Positions 11,381 to 24,461 are shown, counted from the first letter of the stretch. The stretch is 64,000 nucleotides of DNA from Rehmannia glutinosa (GCA_016081115.2 CM071933.1:57860660-57924659), one strand, 5' to 3'. Made by a program: numbers and translations. The notes: a model not told the origin generated them from the sequence alone.

Positions 11381-12851
11381 TTACAAAATTAAAGTTTTCT
11401 CTTTAGTTACTTTAAATTGATTGAGCGTATCAGTAATTTTACTTTTTTTTATATATGTTCAAAATGAATTTTATCTAAGCATAGAAAATTCAATTTTATG
11501 AACTTCAAATTTAAATTTGTTGAATTTTATGAACTTCAAATTTACAGGTTTATGAATTTTATTTATCAGCAGAAATATTCATAAAGTCCACAAATTGATG
11601 TCACTAATTTTCAAACAATTTGTTTTGAATTTAATAGGAAAAATTCACATGAAAATACCAGAAAATAACTATCAATTTGAAGCTATCAAATTAACATGAA
11701 TAAAAAATAGGAAAAATTCCAGAAAATAACCACTTTTTGGGGAAAATGACTTTTATAGGCTCAATGGACTTTTGTATGCTTCTTTTGACTTTCGTATGCG
11801 CAGGGGTAATTTTTTTTTTTTTGATTTTTTTACACTTTTCTACATTCTCTCTCTGTCTTTCTGTTACACAACAATTAGAAACAATTATGAAACAATTAGA
11901 AACAGGTGTGAAATAACATGTATACATTATTTTAATTTGTAATTATTTGTGATTTTGTATTTTTATAATATATTTTTAGTCCAATTCTGTTTTCATAGCT
12001 TATACTATCTTGATGAGTTTTTGGCTTCTTTGAGTCTCTTTGTTTTTTGCCCCTTCTTATTTGAGAAAGAAGTTCAAGTATGAACATAGATCGTGTTGTG
12101 AATTTAGCATTTGATATATTTGGTTGTTTTTCATTCTTTTGTTTTTTGAGAAATTATTTTTTCATTCTTACTTATGTGTTCTTACTGTGTTTTGTTCTTC
12201 CTTTACAACATATTGATGTTTTGTTTCATTCTATAATTTGAGGAAGAAGTTCAAATATGGTTATAATATTTGTGAATTTAAAAATATGATGTTTGTGGTT
12301 CAGTAATTAATTATACAGGGTCTAGAAAAACAAAAGAAGTATGAAAAACATAAAAGAAATGAGATTCACTAATTCAATACTGAGGTTTAAAAACCATGTA
12401 TAATAGTGCTGAAATGAGTAAAGAAACAATTATGAAACAATCTTGATGGGTAAGAAACAATTAGGAAACAATCTCAAAACATGTTTGAATCATGTTCAAA
12501 ACATGTTTGAAACAACTTTAAAAAATAATAACAGAAGTAACAAAATTGTATTAGCGAAACATGTTTGAAATATGTTCGAAACAACTTTGAAACAATCAGT
12601 TGAAGAAACTAACATAAATGACCAGATTTTAGCTATAACCATCAATTTCAATGCATCTCAGATCAAACGTTATTGCTTACTTTGAATATGTTTGTCTTAT
12701 CAAAAGTTGTTGCTTACTTTGCGATTTTGCTTCGTTCTTCTTCCTCTTTGTATTTTTTTTGTGATTGTTGTTGGATTTGTTTTCTTCTTCTTGTTCTGTG
12801 TTTTTCTGTTTTGTTGTTGATGTTTTTTGATATCTATGTTGAAGCTAATAA
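11381..12851. other. AT-rich DNA with degenerate AAACAATT / AACATGTTTGAAAC arrays
   Basis: The blocks at 11870-11915 and 12390-12600 are built from variants of GAAACAATTATGAAACAAT and AACATGTTTGAAAC. The phrase CCAGAAAATAAC recurs at about 11659 and 11720. The layout (short near-palindromic words in loose tandem) resembles the GTATAC arrays of the MULE family, but no matching termini were found. No protein family recognised; a hydrophobic frame near 12673-12885 is T-rich and unconvincing. Confidence 0.45.
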
Positions 12852-12990
12852 GATGGAGGGTATCTGCTGTGAAGAAAACAGATGAGCATATGCCGTGAAA
12901 AAAAGATGGAGCGTATCTGCTATGAAGAAGGAGAAAAGGAGCGTATCTGTTGTAAAGAAAGGGAGAAAATGTATATATGCTATGAAGAAA
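12852..12990. repeat. Degenerate tandem repeat, unit about 24-32 bp
   Basis: About five diverged units around GGAGCGTATCTGCTATGAAG, starting near 12852, 12881, 12905, 12937 and 12966. Confidence 0.65.
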
Positions 12991-13864
12991 GGGTCATGCA
13001 TATCTTCAAGGATTTTTAGAAAAAAGTAGGGCAATTGTGTCCTTATCTCTGAAAAATATAAAACAGCGGTTCCAACACTGTTTCCACAAGAAATTAAAAA
13101 AAATAAATAGAAAACAGCCCTTGAAGTGCTATTTTCACCTAAAAATCTAGAATAGCAAAATATTTTTTTAGCATTATTTTGTTAAATAGATTTTAATTTA
13201 CATTAAAATAATAAATTAGCTCGGGATTCATTTTGAAAATTTAATCTAGAGATGGTAATTTATGTGGACGTGGGTTGTAGTAGTGGGTTCCACTTATGCA
13301 ATTTAATGTTAAAATTGAGTCTATATATGATGATGGAAACGTTCTCTTACAGCCAGTAAATTTACTCACCAAACCCAGTAAATTTAATGATAAAATTGAG
13401 TATATGCGTGGATGGTGGCATCTTGCACCAGAAGTAGAAACTTGCAGCGGAACCTATGTGCTCTAGACTGGGAAGGAAATGGCCAGACCTACAACAAATA
13501 AAATCACGAAATATTATATAGATTGGTGTTCAAATCAATATGATTATCGAAAAAATTGATAGAAGCAAATTCCATTACCAAATTAATTATAACAGGCATC
13601 ACGTATTGGAAGACTGTTGTTGTCCAATAAACAAAACTCCATGAAACTTATAAAGAAATATTTCCCTAATTGATGATGTTGAACTTGAAAATTTGCAGTC
13701 TTTTCGAAAAGAACATCCCCACGAAAAAACATATGGTCTACAAGGCTATGTAAAAAGTTCATCCCCATCCCGTACACAAATGTCCACAGGAACACACACA
13801 AATTGACCGTAGAAAAATTAAACTGGTTTATTCAGAATGTTACCTGCAGATGATGCTCGGGTTC
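12991..13864. other. Downstream flank and probable 3' UTR of KDSA
   Basis: From 13864 leftward this is the 3' side of the minus-strand KDSA gene. The first 100-400 bases are presumably its 3' untranslated region, but no poly(A) signal could be fixed with confidence. A short phrase (AATTTAATGWTAAAATTGAG) is duplicated near 13300 and 13380. No other coding region is supported. Confidence 0.4.
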
Positions 13865-16800
13865 TCAAGGTCGGAATAGAGTGAGATCAATGTGAAAATG
13901 TTGCTTCCCCTTGCTAACCCTCTACAAGGACAAACACACTAATCAGACAGGTGGAAAAAGTAATATCTATTCAAATGAATTGAATTTCAATTTTGAATCC
14001 TTTTGTTTCAACTTCATTGGACAAAAAGGAAGAGGCCCAAAAACAGTTGACTAACTGATGGCATCGAAAACAAGTTGCAGCATCTTAACCTACATATAGA
14101 TGATTCTGTAGGGTGGAATCAGTAGTTTGATTGCACTCTCCTATGGAAACCCAAGATTGAGAATTGATTGGGAAATGAAATTGTATATCGAAGAAAGTAT
14201 TCTCGTAAATAGTTCCATTTTCACATCTTAAAAAACACAAAATGAATAAATGATGCCTCCCACAGCTACAAGAAACAAGCTCTTAAAGTACAACAGGAAA
14301 GCATATAATAGAACTTATGTGACAAAAACATGTTTATTTTAACCAGGCGGGAATATAATTTCTGGATCATACACGAGCAGTAAGGTGTCAGGAGCCGATG
14401 TTATTAGAAGATGGAACATACTAAGATGACATCAAAACCGCCAGATAAAAGATGTTCAAGCACCAATGGAGTGTCATAACCATTAATCCTGTGTAAGCAA
14501 GAAAGATAAGAGGTAAAAATCGGGCACATATCTCAGCCAACTGTATCTACCCACATGAAAGTTATTTCTATTCCAACTGCTCACTTCTTTCATCAGGCGA
14601 TGACCCAATATCCATGCACCATGATGAAGGCAAGGTGGTTTTGCATATACTACTTCAATGAAAGAAACCTACCTAAAGTGATGAAGTAGCATTATGTAAT
14701 AGTGCTTTGACCATAAACCATGCTATCATCCACTTGTCTAATTTACTAGTTTCTTAGATGAATAGAGAAAATCCTAAGTACCAAGTCTTCTTGTGTACAC
14801 AAGATGACATCAATGGACATGGTCAATCACATTATACTATTGATACATTGACCACAGAAGGTTGAAGGCATGCATAGAATAACTTACTGCAATTGTTATG
14901 AGCTCTTCCAGCAGTTCCTCCAAATGACGTAGAAGCTGCATAAAAAAAAGAAAAAATAATTAGGGAAAGTCAATTAAGACCACTTTCGTACCTATGAAGA
15001 TGCTTCTTTCTGTTAAAGAAAATTCAAAATACAGAGCTAAAATATTCCACCTCCAATGAACTTACCCACTGTGTTGGACCATCAACTGGAGCGTTTAATT
15101 GGTCATCATGCACCTAAGTAGCCACAAATTCAAGTTATCAGATATTTTATGAAACTGCAAGCCACACACAACATTAGATGAAGAGGAAAAGAAAAAAGAT
15201 GATTCATATTGACTAGACAAGATCCCACTTTGTACCTCCATAAAGATTCCATCCACCCCAATAAAAACTGCTGTCCGAGCAATGCAAGGTATCAGCTCAC
15301 GAAGACCACCACTGGCAACACCACCACCTTCCAGCTGTTTAAGTTATTAAAAACATTCCTCCACATTAAGATACAACAGTGGAGAGAATAAAATTGATAC
15401 TTGGAAAAAGGAATATGGACTCAGCAAAGAGAATTGTGGCACCAAAATCCTTCTCTTTCATAGTTTCCAGATATCTATAAATTATATGACTTCATTAATC
15501 GTATAGCCAGATAAATGAGATTGTTAAATCATCACAGAACTGTCCAGTTCACCAAGAAACCTAACCAACTTTGCAGTTACAATTGGAACAGGAGGGAGTA
15601 GAACATTGTAGATACTAACAGTCCGGGTTGGAACTAAGCAATCTTCAAGGAACATATATAATAGAGTATGTGTACTTGAGTACACGAATCATAGAGTAAA
15701 TACATACCTTTCTCCCTGCAGGTTGTTGTAGTGAATGTGTTATATCAGCCACCTGATAGATAATCATCCAATTAGGAAACTAGCTTTCGTGATATAGTAC
15801 ACACAAGAGCAGATGCAAACATGAAACATTTTGAGAGATTATGTTGTCTGGATGGGCCAATAATGGAATATATTGATAATGATGCATAACATAGCAAGCA
15901 CCAACAATCTTACAACAGGACAATTGGCATCCCTCATCCACTCAAAGTTGCGTGGATCAACAATCAAGTCATCTTCATAACATATCAATAGAGTTACAAG
16001 AATATGGTCTAGTACTTTTGCAGCCATGCTAATATTAGTCTAGTAGTATCAGTGTCAAGTAAGCTCCACAATACATTCGTGCAACCTCTTGTATTGGACT
16101 TTAGCAAGACTGTTGACACAATTGTGCACATCTTTGATCTCAAGTACGGTAAACAGTTGGTTAACTATGTAGTATGGGAGCAAGGCATGATATGGTAATC
16201 TATTGTACACCACAAATAGATCTTTTATGGGCATATATTTTTTTTCCTCTTACTTCGAGACATGACTCGCAGGATTTGTCTTAATTAAATGATGTTCAGA
16301 AGTAATTAAAATTTTCTTCAGTTTCACATTATTAATTGTTACAGACTCTATCTATTACTTGGGATGAAAAGAAGCTAGGAGAACTTACTATAGCCAAACA
16401 TTGTGCCTCTCTCACAAACCATAATATTTTCATTTCCAACTAGTCTAATCTTTTCAGCAGAATTTACCATGACCTACAAAGCCAATAGACCATAGTAAAG
16501 GCATTGCCAACTTGCAGTAACTTGTGGTAGATTGTGGGGGGAAAAGAAAACAAGACAATAAAATACACGAAAAAACAATTGTGGAGAAGTACTTACCGAA
16601 GGAGCACAAAATTGGCCTTTCTTGATGTTAATAATTCTCCGAGTCTTGCCAGCTGCCACAAGCAGATCTGTCTGTCATTCCACGAGGTTAAAAAGCAATT
16701 GATATAACCTTCTGGCGTAAATCATGACAATCAATAGAAGGGCAGATTCAGGTACATTCTCAAGACCAAAATCATATGGTCTAACAAGCAAGTTTTGATT

Positions 16801-18666
16801 GTTATTAGGAATTGATTTCTATCAGTTTAACCTGTCGGCGTAAAAAAGCAGGAATCTGAATTATATCTGCAACCCTGCCAACAGCTTCACACTGAAAAAA
16901 AAAAAGAAAAAAAACAAGTGTTACAAGTTAGGAGCATCTTGTTCTCTGTTAAAACTAGTACCTATTCATCAGAATAACATCTTTATCTGGAAGTAGGTTG
17001 AGTGGGAATTGAACACAATATAAGAGAATAGTTATATAATTTAAAATCATCACAGAACCTGAAACTATGTCAAAACGAAAGCAAACATGTTAAAAAAGCA
17101 GTCATTTCACTTGAGTAAGAAATTCCAAAAGGTTCACAACATATGTGTTTTATGAAGTTAGAAAGTTAATTGCTTGTGAACATCAAGTTTCTCAGTTGTC
17201 AAGTTTTTTCAGGTCTTAAGTCACTTGGTCCACTTTTGTGTCGAAATGAAAAGGGGAGGGGGAGGGAAGACTAAGTATTTATGTACTCATCAAACAGTCA
17301 TGCATTGCATAGGAAAATCTATTGCTGAAATGCCCAATACGAGGAAGCAAAAGTATGCAAGCACGTGGGGTGAGATTTTGCCATAACAGCCTTAGGTACC
17401 CAGATGTCGTTGTGAAACAATCACTTGCTTGAGATGGCAAGTAACACCATTCAAGCTCAAAACTCGAGTAAATTGATAAACTATCTAACAAGTGGACATC
17501 TGATGATTATATATATGCAACCCATCAAGCTCTGTTGTAAAAATTCCCGCCTAGCCCCAATTAGTCCCCGCCTAGGCGCTAGGCTCCCCTTGTCTGCCTA
17601 TATTTTTCTTCCGATTAGGCCCCGCCTAACCCCGCCAAGGCTTCGCCTAGGCGCTAGTCCCCGGCCTGCCGCCCGACTAGCATCTAGCGCTTTTTGCAAT
17701 ATTGCCTTCAAGCTAACATAATTTGCTGCATAAATAAATTTGTCTAGTTTCTCTTGTAGAAAGACCACAAGATTATCCTAGAAGTAGTATTGTACCTTCC
17801 TACAAATGTAGCAACATTGCATGCCAAAAAAGGAAAAAAATGGAAAACTGTCCTAAAGTGAATATTTTGACTGCCCAAAATGATATCATGTTTTAATTGG
17901 CAAATCAAACCTGCATTGCCTCATGCACATCTGTAACTACTGGAATGTCATATGTCGTTTTCACCCTCTCAATGATCTGCAATCAAACACCAATGACAAA
18001 CAAATTCAAACATGTTGGCATCACAGTCTCATTACTAATTTACTACTTATATACTACATAAACCTTCAATAAGTTCCCAAGTAGAAACATCATCCCCAAA
18101 AATTACAACCGAACGCATAAAGGCAGAGCCAATTCGGCCAGAAACCACCTTAAAAGTAAAAACCTAATTGATTGAGATTGACATTCACACAAGTTTTCAA
18201 TAGTTTCTCTAATTCAAATAGCAAGAATACCACCAATGATTACCTTCAAGCCTTCAGTCAAGCCAGGGCCGCAAAACGACTGAGAAGATGTTCGATTAGC
18301 TTTATCAAAGCTCGACTTAAAAACCAATGGCAATCCCAGTCTAGATGTAGCAACATCACGATATTTAGTTAAGTAATTCCAAAAACAAGTGAAATAACAA
18401 TACACGAACATTCCTGGAAAAAGCAGTACTAAGTGGTGATGGCTTTGATATGATTGGCCATGTAGAGGATGTGCTCCTCCGATTCAATCACATTGGGGCC
18501 AGCCAACACGAAAAATGGTTCTGCTACCTGTTTATTGGAATTCAACAATGATCATTACTTTGTGAAATTTTTATTTCTTTCAGCCGATATTTCAAAATAC
18601 ATAAATAAATTGTGGGTGAGAAATTTGAACCTTGAGTTGATTGAAAAGCAGTGTTGACGAATCCAT
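13865..18666 (-). CDS. KDSA: KDO-8-phosphate synthase (2-dehydro-3-deoxyphosphooctonate aldolase), plant type, with a junction stop
   Basis: This enzyme condenses phosphoenolpyruvate with arabinose-5-phosphate to give KDO-8-phosphate, which feeds KDO into pectin rhamnogalacturonan II. Thirteen exons fit with GT-AG introns: 18631-18666, 18430-18527, 18244-18340, 17911-17976, 16832-16891, 16597-16671, 16389-16473, 15914-15972, 15708-15752, 15236-15334, 15066-15113, 14888-14935 and 13865-13921. They total 873 bases, 290 codons plus stop, the length I recall for plant KDSA. Visible motifs are LAGPNVIESEEH, VFKSSFDKANRTS, TDVHE, KKGQFCAPS, CERGTMFGY, ITHSLQQPAG and FMEVHDD. The Asn in AGPNVIES suggests the metal-independent class. 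Oddities: codon 45, usually Lys, becomes TAA where exon 2 (ending TA) meets exon 3 (starting A), and the family SFRGPG is SFCGPG. Either this is a recent pseudogene, or a splice choice or sequence error explains it. An AT-rich TATA-like stretch lies at about 18690-18706. Confidence 0.92.
17531..17703. mobile_element. GC-rich miniature element in KDSA intron 4
   Basis: An island of GCCTAGGCGC and CCCGCCTA words in an AT-rich intron. The ends are inverted: left TGTAAAAATTCCCGCC; right, reverse-complemented, TTGCAAAAAGCGC. The palindromic GCGCCTAGGCGC words pair across the element. No target duplication could be read. A short open frame across it is compositional only. Such islands recur in plant introns, and the family is not assigned here. 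Confidence 0.55.
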
Positions 18667-18839
18667 ATCTCCACTCAAAAAATTGCGGTTGAAAAATAAA
18701 ATATAAACAAAAATGAGATAAACTGTTCAGAATTCAGTGGAAATTGAATTATTTGGATCTAATGAAAAGTTTGTTACTGGGTTTAGTGAAAAAGGCGTGA
18801 CTAGGGTCTATAATACAATATGAAAAGAAATCCACTGCA

Positions 18840-19430
18840 ACCCAACTCTAAATGTTTCACCAAATTTAGTGTTGTGAATAGTATTACACATAATTTGGTG
18901 TAATACTATTCATTTATACCAAATTTGTTGAATTCAATATCCCCTATTCACACTCTAATTCTCTTTTACTTCAAATTTAAATTCTAATTGTATCCCTCAT
19001 TATATATTTATTTATATATATATATTAATTTATATAACACGGTTTTAATAATTAATTATTATTTTCTATAAATAAAAATTAAAAAAATGATTAGAATTTA
19101 AACCAAAAGAGATACTAATATTAATTGTAATATTTATTTTTGTAATAAATTAATGTAATTTAGTTAAATGTAATTTTTTACTTAATTAAATTAATAGTAA
19201 TAACATATACATAAATGAAATAATTTTATAATAAATAAATTTGTTTACTATAAAAGAAAAAAGAAAGAATAAAATATTGATTTGGTGTAAGATTTGGTGT
19301 AAGATTTGGTGTAATGTCTTGGAGATGATTTTGATAAAATTACACCAAAATATTAAATTTAATTGTATCCCTCATTATATATTTATATATATATTAAACC
19401 AAATTTAGTGAAATGATTAGTTGGAGATTT
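18840..19430. repeat. Repeat-rich, MITE-like region upstream of KDSA
   Basis: It opens CCACTGCAACCCAACTC and contains TTTGGTGTAA words in both orientations, including three back-to-back copies of GATTTGGTGTAA (about 19280-19314). The block TAATTGTATCCCTCATTATA occurs at about 18978 and 19359. TTAATTAAATTAATAGTAAT occurs at about 19182 and again at about 19460, just past the right edge given here. This suggests a miniature element with an internal partial duplication. It lies about 170 bases above the KDSA start codon, so it may overlap the promoter. Confidence 0.5.
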
Positions 19431-19618
19431 TTGTAATAAATTAAGATCTCTTAGTTCTTAATTAAATTAATAGTAATAACATATACATAAAGACATTAAA
19501 TGGGCCGGGTTTGGGGAATTTTATATCGGAATATCCTTGGGCCATGCGCAGTATGGTGGTTATAGAAATTTAATTTTATGGCCCAATTGGATCGTTTCCC
19601 TTACCACCATTAATGCAT
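19431..19618. other. Spacer between the MITE-like region and the LINE
   Basis: It includes the end of the duplicated TTAATTAAATTAATAG block, then unique sequence with no coding frame. A T-run at 19619-19626 marks the probable LINE 3' poly(A) on the minus strand. Confidence 0.5.
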
Positions 19619-19839
19619 TTTTTTTCCAAACGATAGTAGTCAATTAAAAACTCACAAGAAAATTACGGAGGGTGGGCTAACTAGCCCAAATGCCATTCTT
19701 GGTTACACATGACCATCCAAGAAGGTAAAGAGGATTCCCAAACTTGGGAAAAGGAGCCGTCACATCAATTCTTGCTAATTTACAACTCAAGGAACCATGT
19801 TCAAACATCTAAAAACAAAAAGAAATAGAATTAAAAGGA

Positions 19840-22800
19840 CACTCCAGGATGCTGATGTCATTGGATGTTGGATCTACATCTACCATAGTAGGAATATTTG
19901 ACTACAATTCGACAACATCCTTATCATCAATCATCATTTTTATGTTCTTCCAGCCATACTTAAACGCAAAAACCATTAGAGATCTCACAGCTTGAAGTAA
20001 AATTTCCACTTGATAGAAATATTATCCCTTGAAAGTGCCCAAGCTTTCACAATGATCCCAGATTCATCCACAGTAAAGCCACCAAACCCAGATTTAGCAT
20101 TAGCAGAAAAAGAATCACTGATGAACAAAGTGAAACATCCTACTTCATTATCTACCTTATTTAGATTAGCATTGGGATAACCAGAATTACCCTCTCTAAT
20201 TTAAAAAGTTTTCTACTTTTTGTTTAATTCAGAAAATTCCATCCATTTATTCACAGCAGACTTCACATCTCCTTTTCAGTTTTTCATTTGCTTTCTAACA
20301 TCCACAGGTTCCGAGTTTTTCACATCCACCAAAGAATATATGTTGTAAATTGGATGTGGTCTTAGGAAATTTGTGACCTCCTTGTTTTAAAAATATGTGG
20401 CCACCAACAAGGGAATTTAAGAGAATCACTAGGTGTTTTGTTCCCGCAAAGAGGGGCAAGCTTCCAAATAACCTATGCTCTAGGGCATTTGAAGAATAAA
20501 TGGATCAAGGATTCTTGCACCTCCCCACACATCTAGCAAATTTGATCAATATGCAAAATTTTCTTCCCCAGATTCACTTTAGTTGGCAAAATATCCAAGA
20601 TGCATATCCAGATAAAGAATTTCAAATTTTCTTTGATTTTGCAACTCCGGGTTTGTGTCCACATTGAGTGAAATGCTTGTTTGTTTCCACTACACTCAAC
20701 AATGTTCCTATTCTTACAATTCTTCAAAATGGATCTATAAGCAGACCCAACAGAAAATATGCCATTTTTTTTAGGATGCCATCAAATTTTGTTATTTCTT
20801 CATATTATCAGCATCATCTTCATGGAAGCATGCTTTGATCATATCAATGCTCCAACTCTTTCTTTCTTCACAGAGGAGTTCACTAACCCATATTGGATCA
20901 GAGTGATGGAAAGCTTTGATTCTAGGTCTGAATGAGAAAGAATCAGGGATCCAATGTGACTCCCAAATTCTAACAAGGGGTGGCCAAATGGAACCGAAAT
21001 TGGGTTCCAAATTGAAATCGGAACCATGATCAATGGTTCCTAAACCATAATTGTGGTCAATGGTTCCAAAACCAGAACCGGAACCGTATAGGCCGGTTCC
21101 GGTTCCTAGGTCTCAAAAATCGTGGAACCGGCGGTTTTAACCATCGGTTAGAACCGGCGGTGGAACCACTAACCGACGGTTAAAACCATGATGAAACTAT
21201 TTTATTAAGGTTAAAACCAACAATTTTGTTTTGGTAAATACATGCTAGAAAAAATATTAAATGTTTATTATGATGTTTTATTTTCGTAACTACATGAGAC
21301 GCGTTTTAGATCAAATGTTGTAAGTGAACTACGTGAACTTTGATTCTTCTATACTCTAATAGTATATATGGATAGTTTAATATTATTATTAATATTAAGT
21401 ATAAAATTTTATTGAATATTAATTCCAAGTCTTTTTCTTTATTTTCCTTTTTTTTTAACTAAAATTGATAAACTATTTTAAGAAATCAAAAAGTTATTAA
21501 AAGATAAACAAACAGTTTCGGTTAAAATCGAAATCGGAACCGTGGAGGAATCGAGTTTCGAATCGGACCAGAACCATCGGTTCCGGTTTTGGAACCAGAA
21601 CCGTGAGGCAACAATTCCAGTTCCGATTCCGGTTCCTCCAAAATGAGAAACCGGAACCAGCGGTTTTGGAACCAAAACCGGTGGTTTCAGAACCGTGGCC
21701 ACCCCTAATTCTAACTGATTTTCCATCCCCAATTTTGTACCTGACCCCCAATTTAAGCACATTCCTGATTTTCAACCAAGATTTCCAGAGCCAAGATGCA
21801 GACTAACTCACTTCAGCTTCAAAGAGATTACATTTGGAAAAGTATATGGCTTTGAGAAGCTTACTCATAAGGAGATTAGGCTGTGTGATGATTCTCCATA
21901 ATTGCTTTGCAAGAAAAGCTTCATTAAATATGTGCAAGTCATGAAAACCCAGCCCCCTTCATGTTTAGGTCCCACCAACTTCTGCTTTGTTTTCCAATGG
22001 ATTTTATAAACTCTATTCTCCTTTGAACCCCACCAAAAAGCTGCAGATTTTTTAACAATAGATGCACAAACTCCAACTGGGAGCTCAAAACAAGATATTA
22101 CATAAACATGTAGAGCATCAATAATAGTATTAATAAGCACACTTTTCCCATCTTGAGACAAAAAATATTTTTCCAATTGCAGATTCGAGACTATACAACA
22201 TCAATGACAAATTGAAAGACCTATTTTTTTGATTTTCCAATGACCATAGGGATCCCAAGGTATCTAGAACTGGTATGCTCAACAATATTGTTATCAAGGA
22301 TATGCAAATATCACTTCTAGTATCCATAGGAGTAATTTTACTGATTTTTTTTTTTTTGCAGATTTTCAAGATTAACAGATTGGCCTATTGCATTCTCAAA
22401 ATCTTTCAAAAGAGTTTTTATAGAGCAAGCCTGGTGATGGGATGCTTCACCAAATAAAAGGGAATCATCAGCAAAAAGAAGGTTGGAAATTTCAGGACAG
22501 TTTTTACAGATTCTAATCCCCTTAAACTGGTTTATTTTCAGGGCTTGTCTGATCATAGTAGAAAAGATTTCAGAGATAATAAGGAAAATTGAGTCCCCTT
22601 GTCTAATACCTCTAGAGCGAGAAATAAACCTAGAGGGGACCCAAAGATTTTAAAGGAGAAGAAGGTTGTAGTGATGCAAGTCATAATCCATTGGATAAAG
22701 ATATAAGAGAAACCCATCCTTGGCATGACCAAACTCACACAATGCCACTCAACTCTATCATAGGCCTTAGACAAATCAAGAATAGTCATGAATCTTTTGT

Positions 22801-24447
22801 TCCCACTTCTCAAACCATTAAGATAATGCAAACACTCATGTGCAACCATGACATTGTCAAGGATTTGCCTCCTGGAATAAAAGTAGATTGGTTTTCATTG
22901 ATACACACCTTAAGATAATGTTTCAGTCTTTCTGCCAATATTTTGTATATGATTTTGTAGCAGACAGAGCATAAACTGATTAGTCTAATGTGTGACATAG
23001 CTATGCGATTTTTAACATTGTGAATAATGTAAAGAGAGTATGATTGACGCTTTTGAGCATTTTGCAAGATTGGAAAAAAAAACTTTGATAGTAAGACACA
23101 TATCTGAATGAACAATTTTCCAATAATATTGAAAGAAAAAAATACTTTATTTGGATTCATTGCAAAAATGGCTTGCTTGATTTTGCATCTTGCATAGGGG
23201 CCACCAATTTTTGATTCAATTATGTTATGATAGATTGTGGAATACCTTGAAGAAAAGAATCGAAGAGAATTGATTTTGAAGAGGTAAAAAACTTTGAGTA
23301 AAAAATTGTAGCAATAGTTTCAACTTCAGCACTTGAAGAAACTGGATTGCCATCACTTTTGAGAAGTTTGAATAGACTGTTAGATTTCATTTTTTTAACA
23401 AAAGAGGCATGGAAGAATTTTGTATTTTTGTCCCCCTCCCTCAACCATTGGATTCTCGATTTAGATTTCCAGAAATTTTCTTCATCCTTATAAGCATCAT
23501 CCAAAGAACTTTTTAATGAGTTCCAAACAAACCAATTTATGTCCCCCTCTTGATTTTTGATGTTCTCCATAGCTTCTTTGACGAAATAGATTATGGATGC
23601 AGAGTTAGAACAAACATTCTTCTTCCAATTGAGGATATTAATTCTGCATTGTTTGATCTTTGCTTGGACTCTAAAGAAAGGAGTTCCAGATTGTTGAGAT
23701 GCCTTCCCATCTTCAATAGTCTTATCACATCCCTCTTTGTTCACCCATCTTTTATCAAACACAAATCTACGTTTAGGCTTTGCAATAGCTGGAGAGGAGT
23801 CCAGAATTAAGGTTGAATGATCAGAAGCATGTTTGATTTCATGGAGGACAACAACTGATGGATTATTACACAACCAATCAGGGGAAGCAAAAATTCTATC
23901 AAGTCTTTCCTCAACCAGTCCTTCTCCTTCTCTATGGTTGGACCGAGTGAACTTAGGTCCCACAAACATAATCACTCCCATGTTCATCCTAGAATAAACC
24001 AAAAAGGATAAATGACTAGATGTAGGTCTAATTCTACCTCCCTCTTTTTTCTCCCCATTATAAATGTAATTAAAATCACCCCTGAGGAATCAAAGTTTAC
24101 CCCATTTTCCCCTTGCTTGGACAATGAATTCCCACTATTGCTTTCTTGATTTAGCACAAGTACTAAAATACATGAAGATATCCCATTGTCTTGTATTACA
24201 ATTCTCTAAAACAATTTAAATTTCAACGCAGAACTGATTCTTGAAAAGATGGAGGACTGTAACTTTATCAGACCAACCATATAATAGTCCACCGCTTTTA
24301 CCAATAGGATCCACATTTACCCATCTATTTCCCCATTTCAACTTTCTGCATATGTTTTAGAAAATCTTTTTTTTCTTGGTTTCACTTAGGAAAACCAAGG
24401 AATCATAGAGCCCCCTAGACCTCAACAATTCACACTATAGCTTTCAT
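19840..24447 (-). pseudogene. LINE ORF2: endonuclease, reverse transcriptase, zinc finger, RNase H
   Basis: It starts at the ATG 24447 with a broken form of the typical MKxxxWNCRGLG opening. Domains in order: APE-type endonuclease, with LDRIFASPDWL and the catalytic-His motif ASDHSTL (about 23800-23900); reverse transcriptase fingers and palm, with RLISLCSVCYKIIYKILAERL (about 22940-23000), DLSKAYDRVEW (about 22760-22790) and FADDSLLF (about 22450-22480); thumb region, with LSQDGKSVLINTI and FWWGSKEN (about 21900-22170); a zf-RVT-like segment, with FIWICILDILPTKVNL (about 20560-20640); and an RNase H-like tail, with SGFGGFTVDESG (about 20060-20100). Target-primed reverse transcription needs an intact EN and RT. 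Stops and shifts occur in every domain, and a 733-base insert splits it after the thumb. Confidence 0.85.
20975..21707. mobile_element. Non-autonomous hAT element with perfect 8-bp target duplication
   Basis: The element lies inside LINE ORF2. Its ends are AAGGGGTGGCCA and, reverse-complemented, TAGGGGTGGCCA. The octamer ATTCTAAC flanks both sides (20967-20974 and 21708-21715). The 733-base interior is dominated at both ends by GGTTCCGGTTCC and GAACCGGAACC words in opposite orientations, giving extensive self-complementarity, with an AT-rich centre. It has no transposase. Eight-base duplications and TAGGGRTG ends are hAT hallmarks. It is younger than the LINE it splits. Confidence 0.9.
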
Positions 24448-24461
24448 TGGTCACTATGGGG

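Noticed and set aside
12673..12885. A hydrophobic 70-codon frame (possible membrane peptide)
   Set aside because: Arises from T-rich sequence beside a tandem repeat; no start context or homology supports it.
17425..17721. A 98-codon proline/arginine-rich open frame in KDSA intron 4
   Set aside because: Produced by the GC-rich miniature (17531-17703), lies inside an intron on the opposite strand, no family motif.
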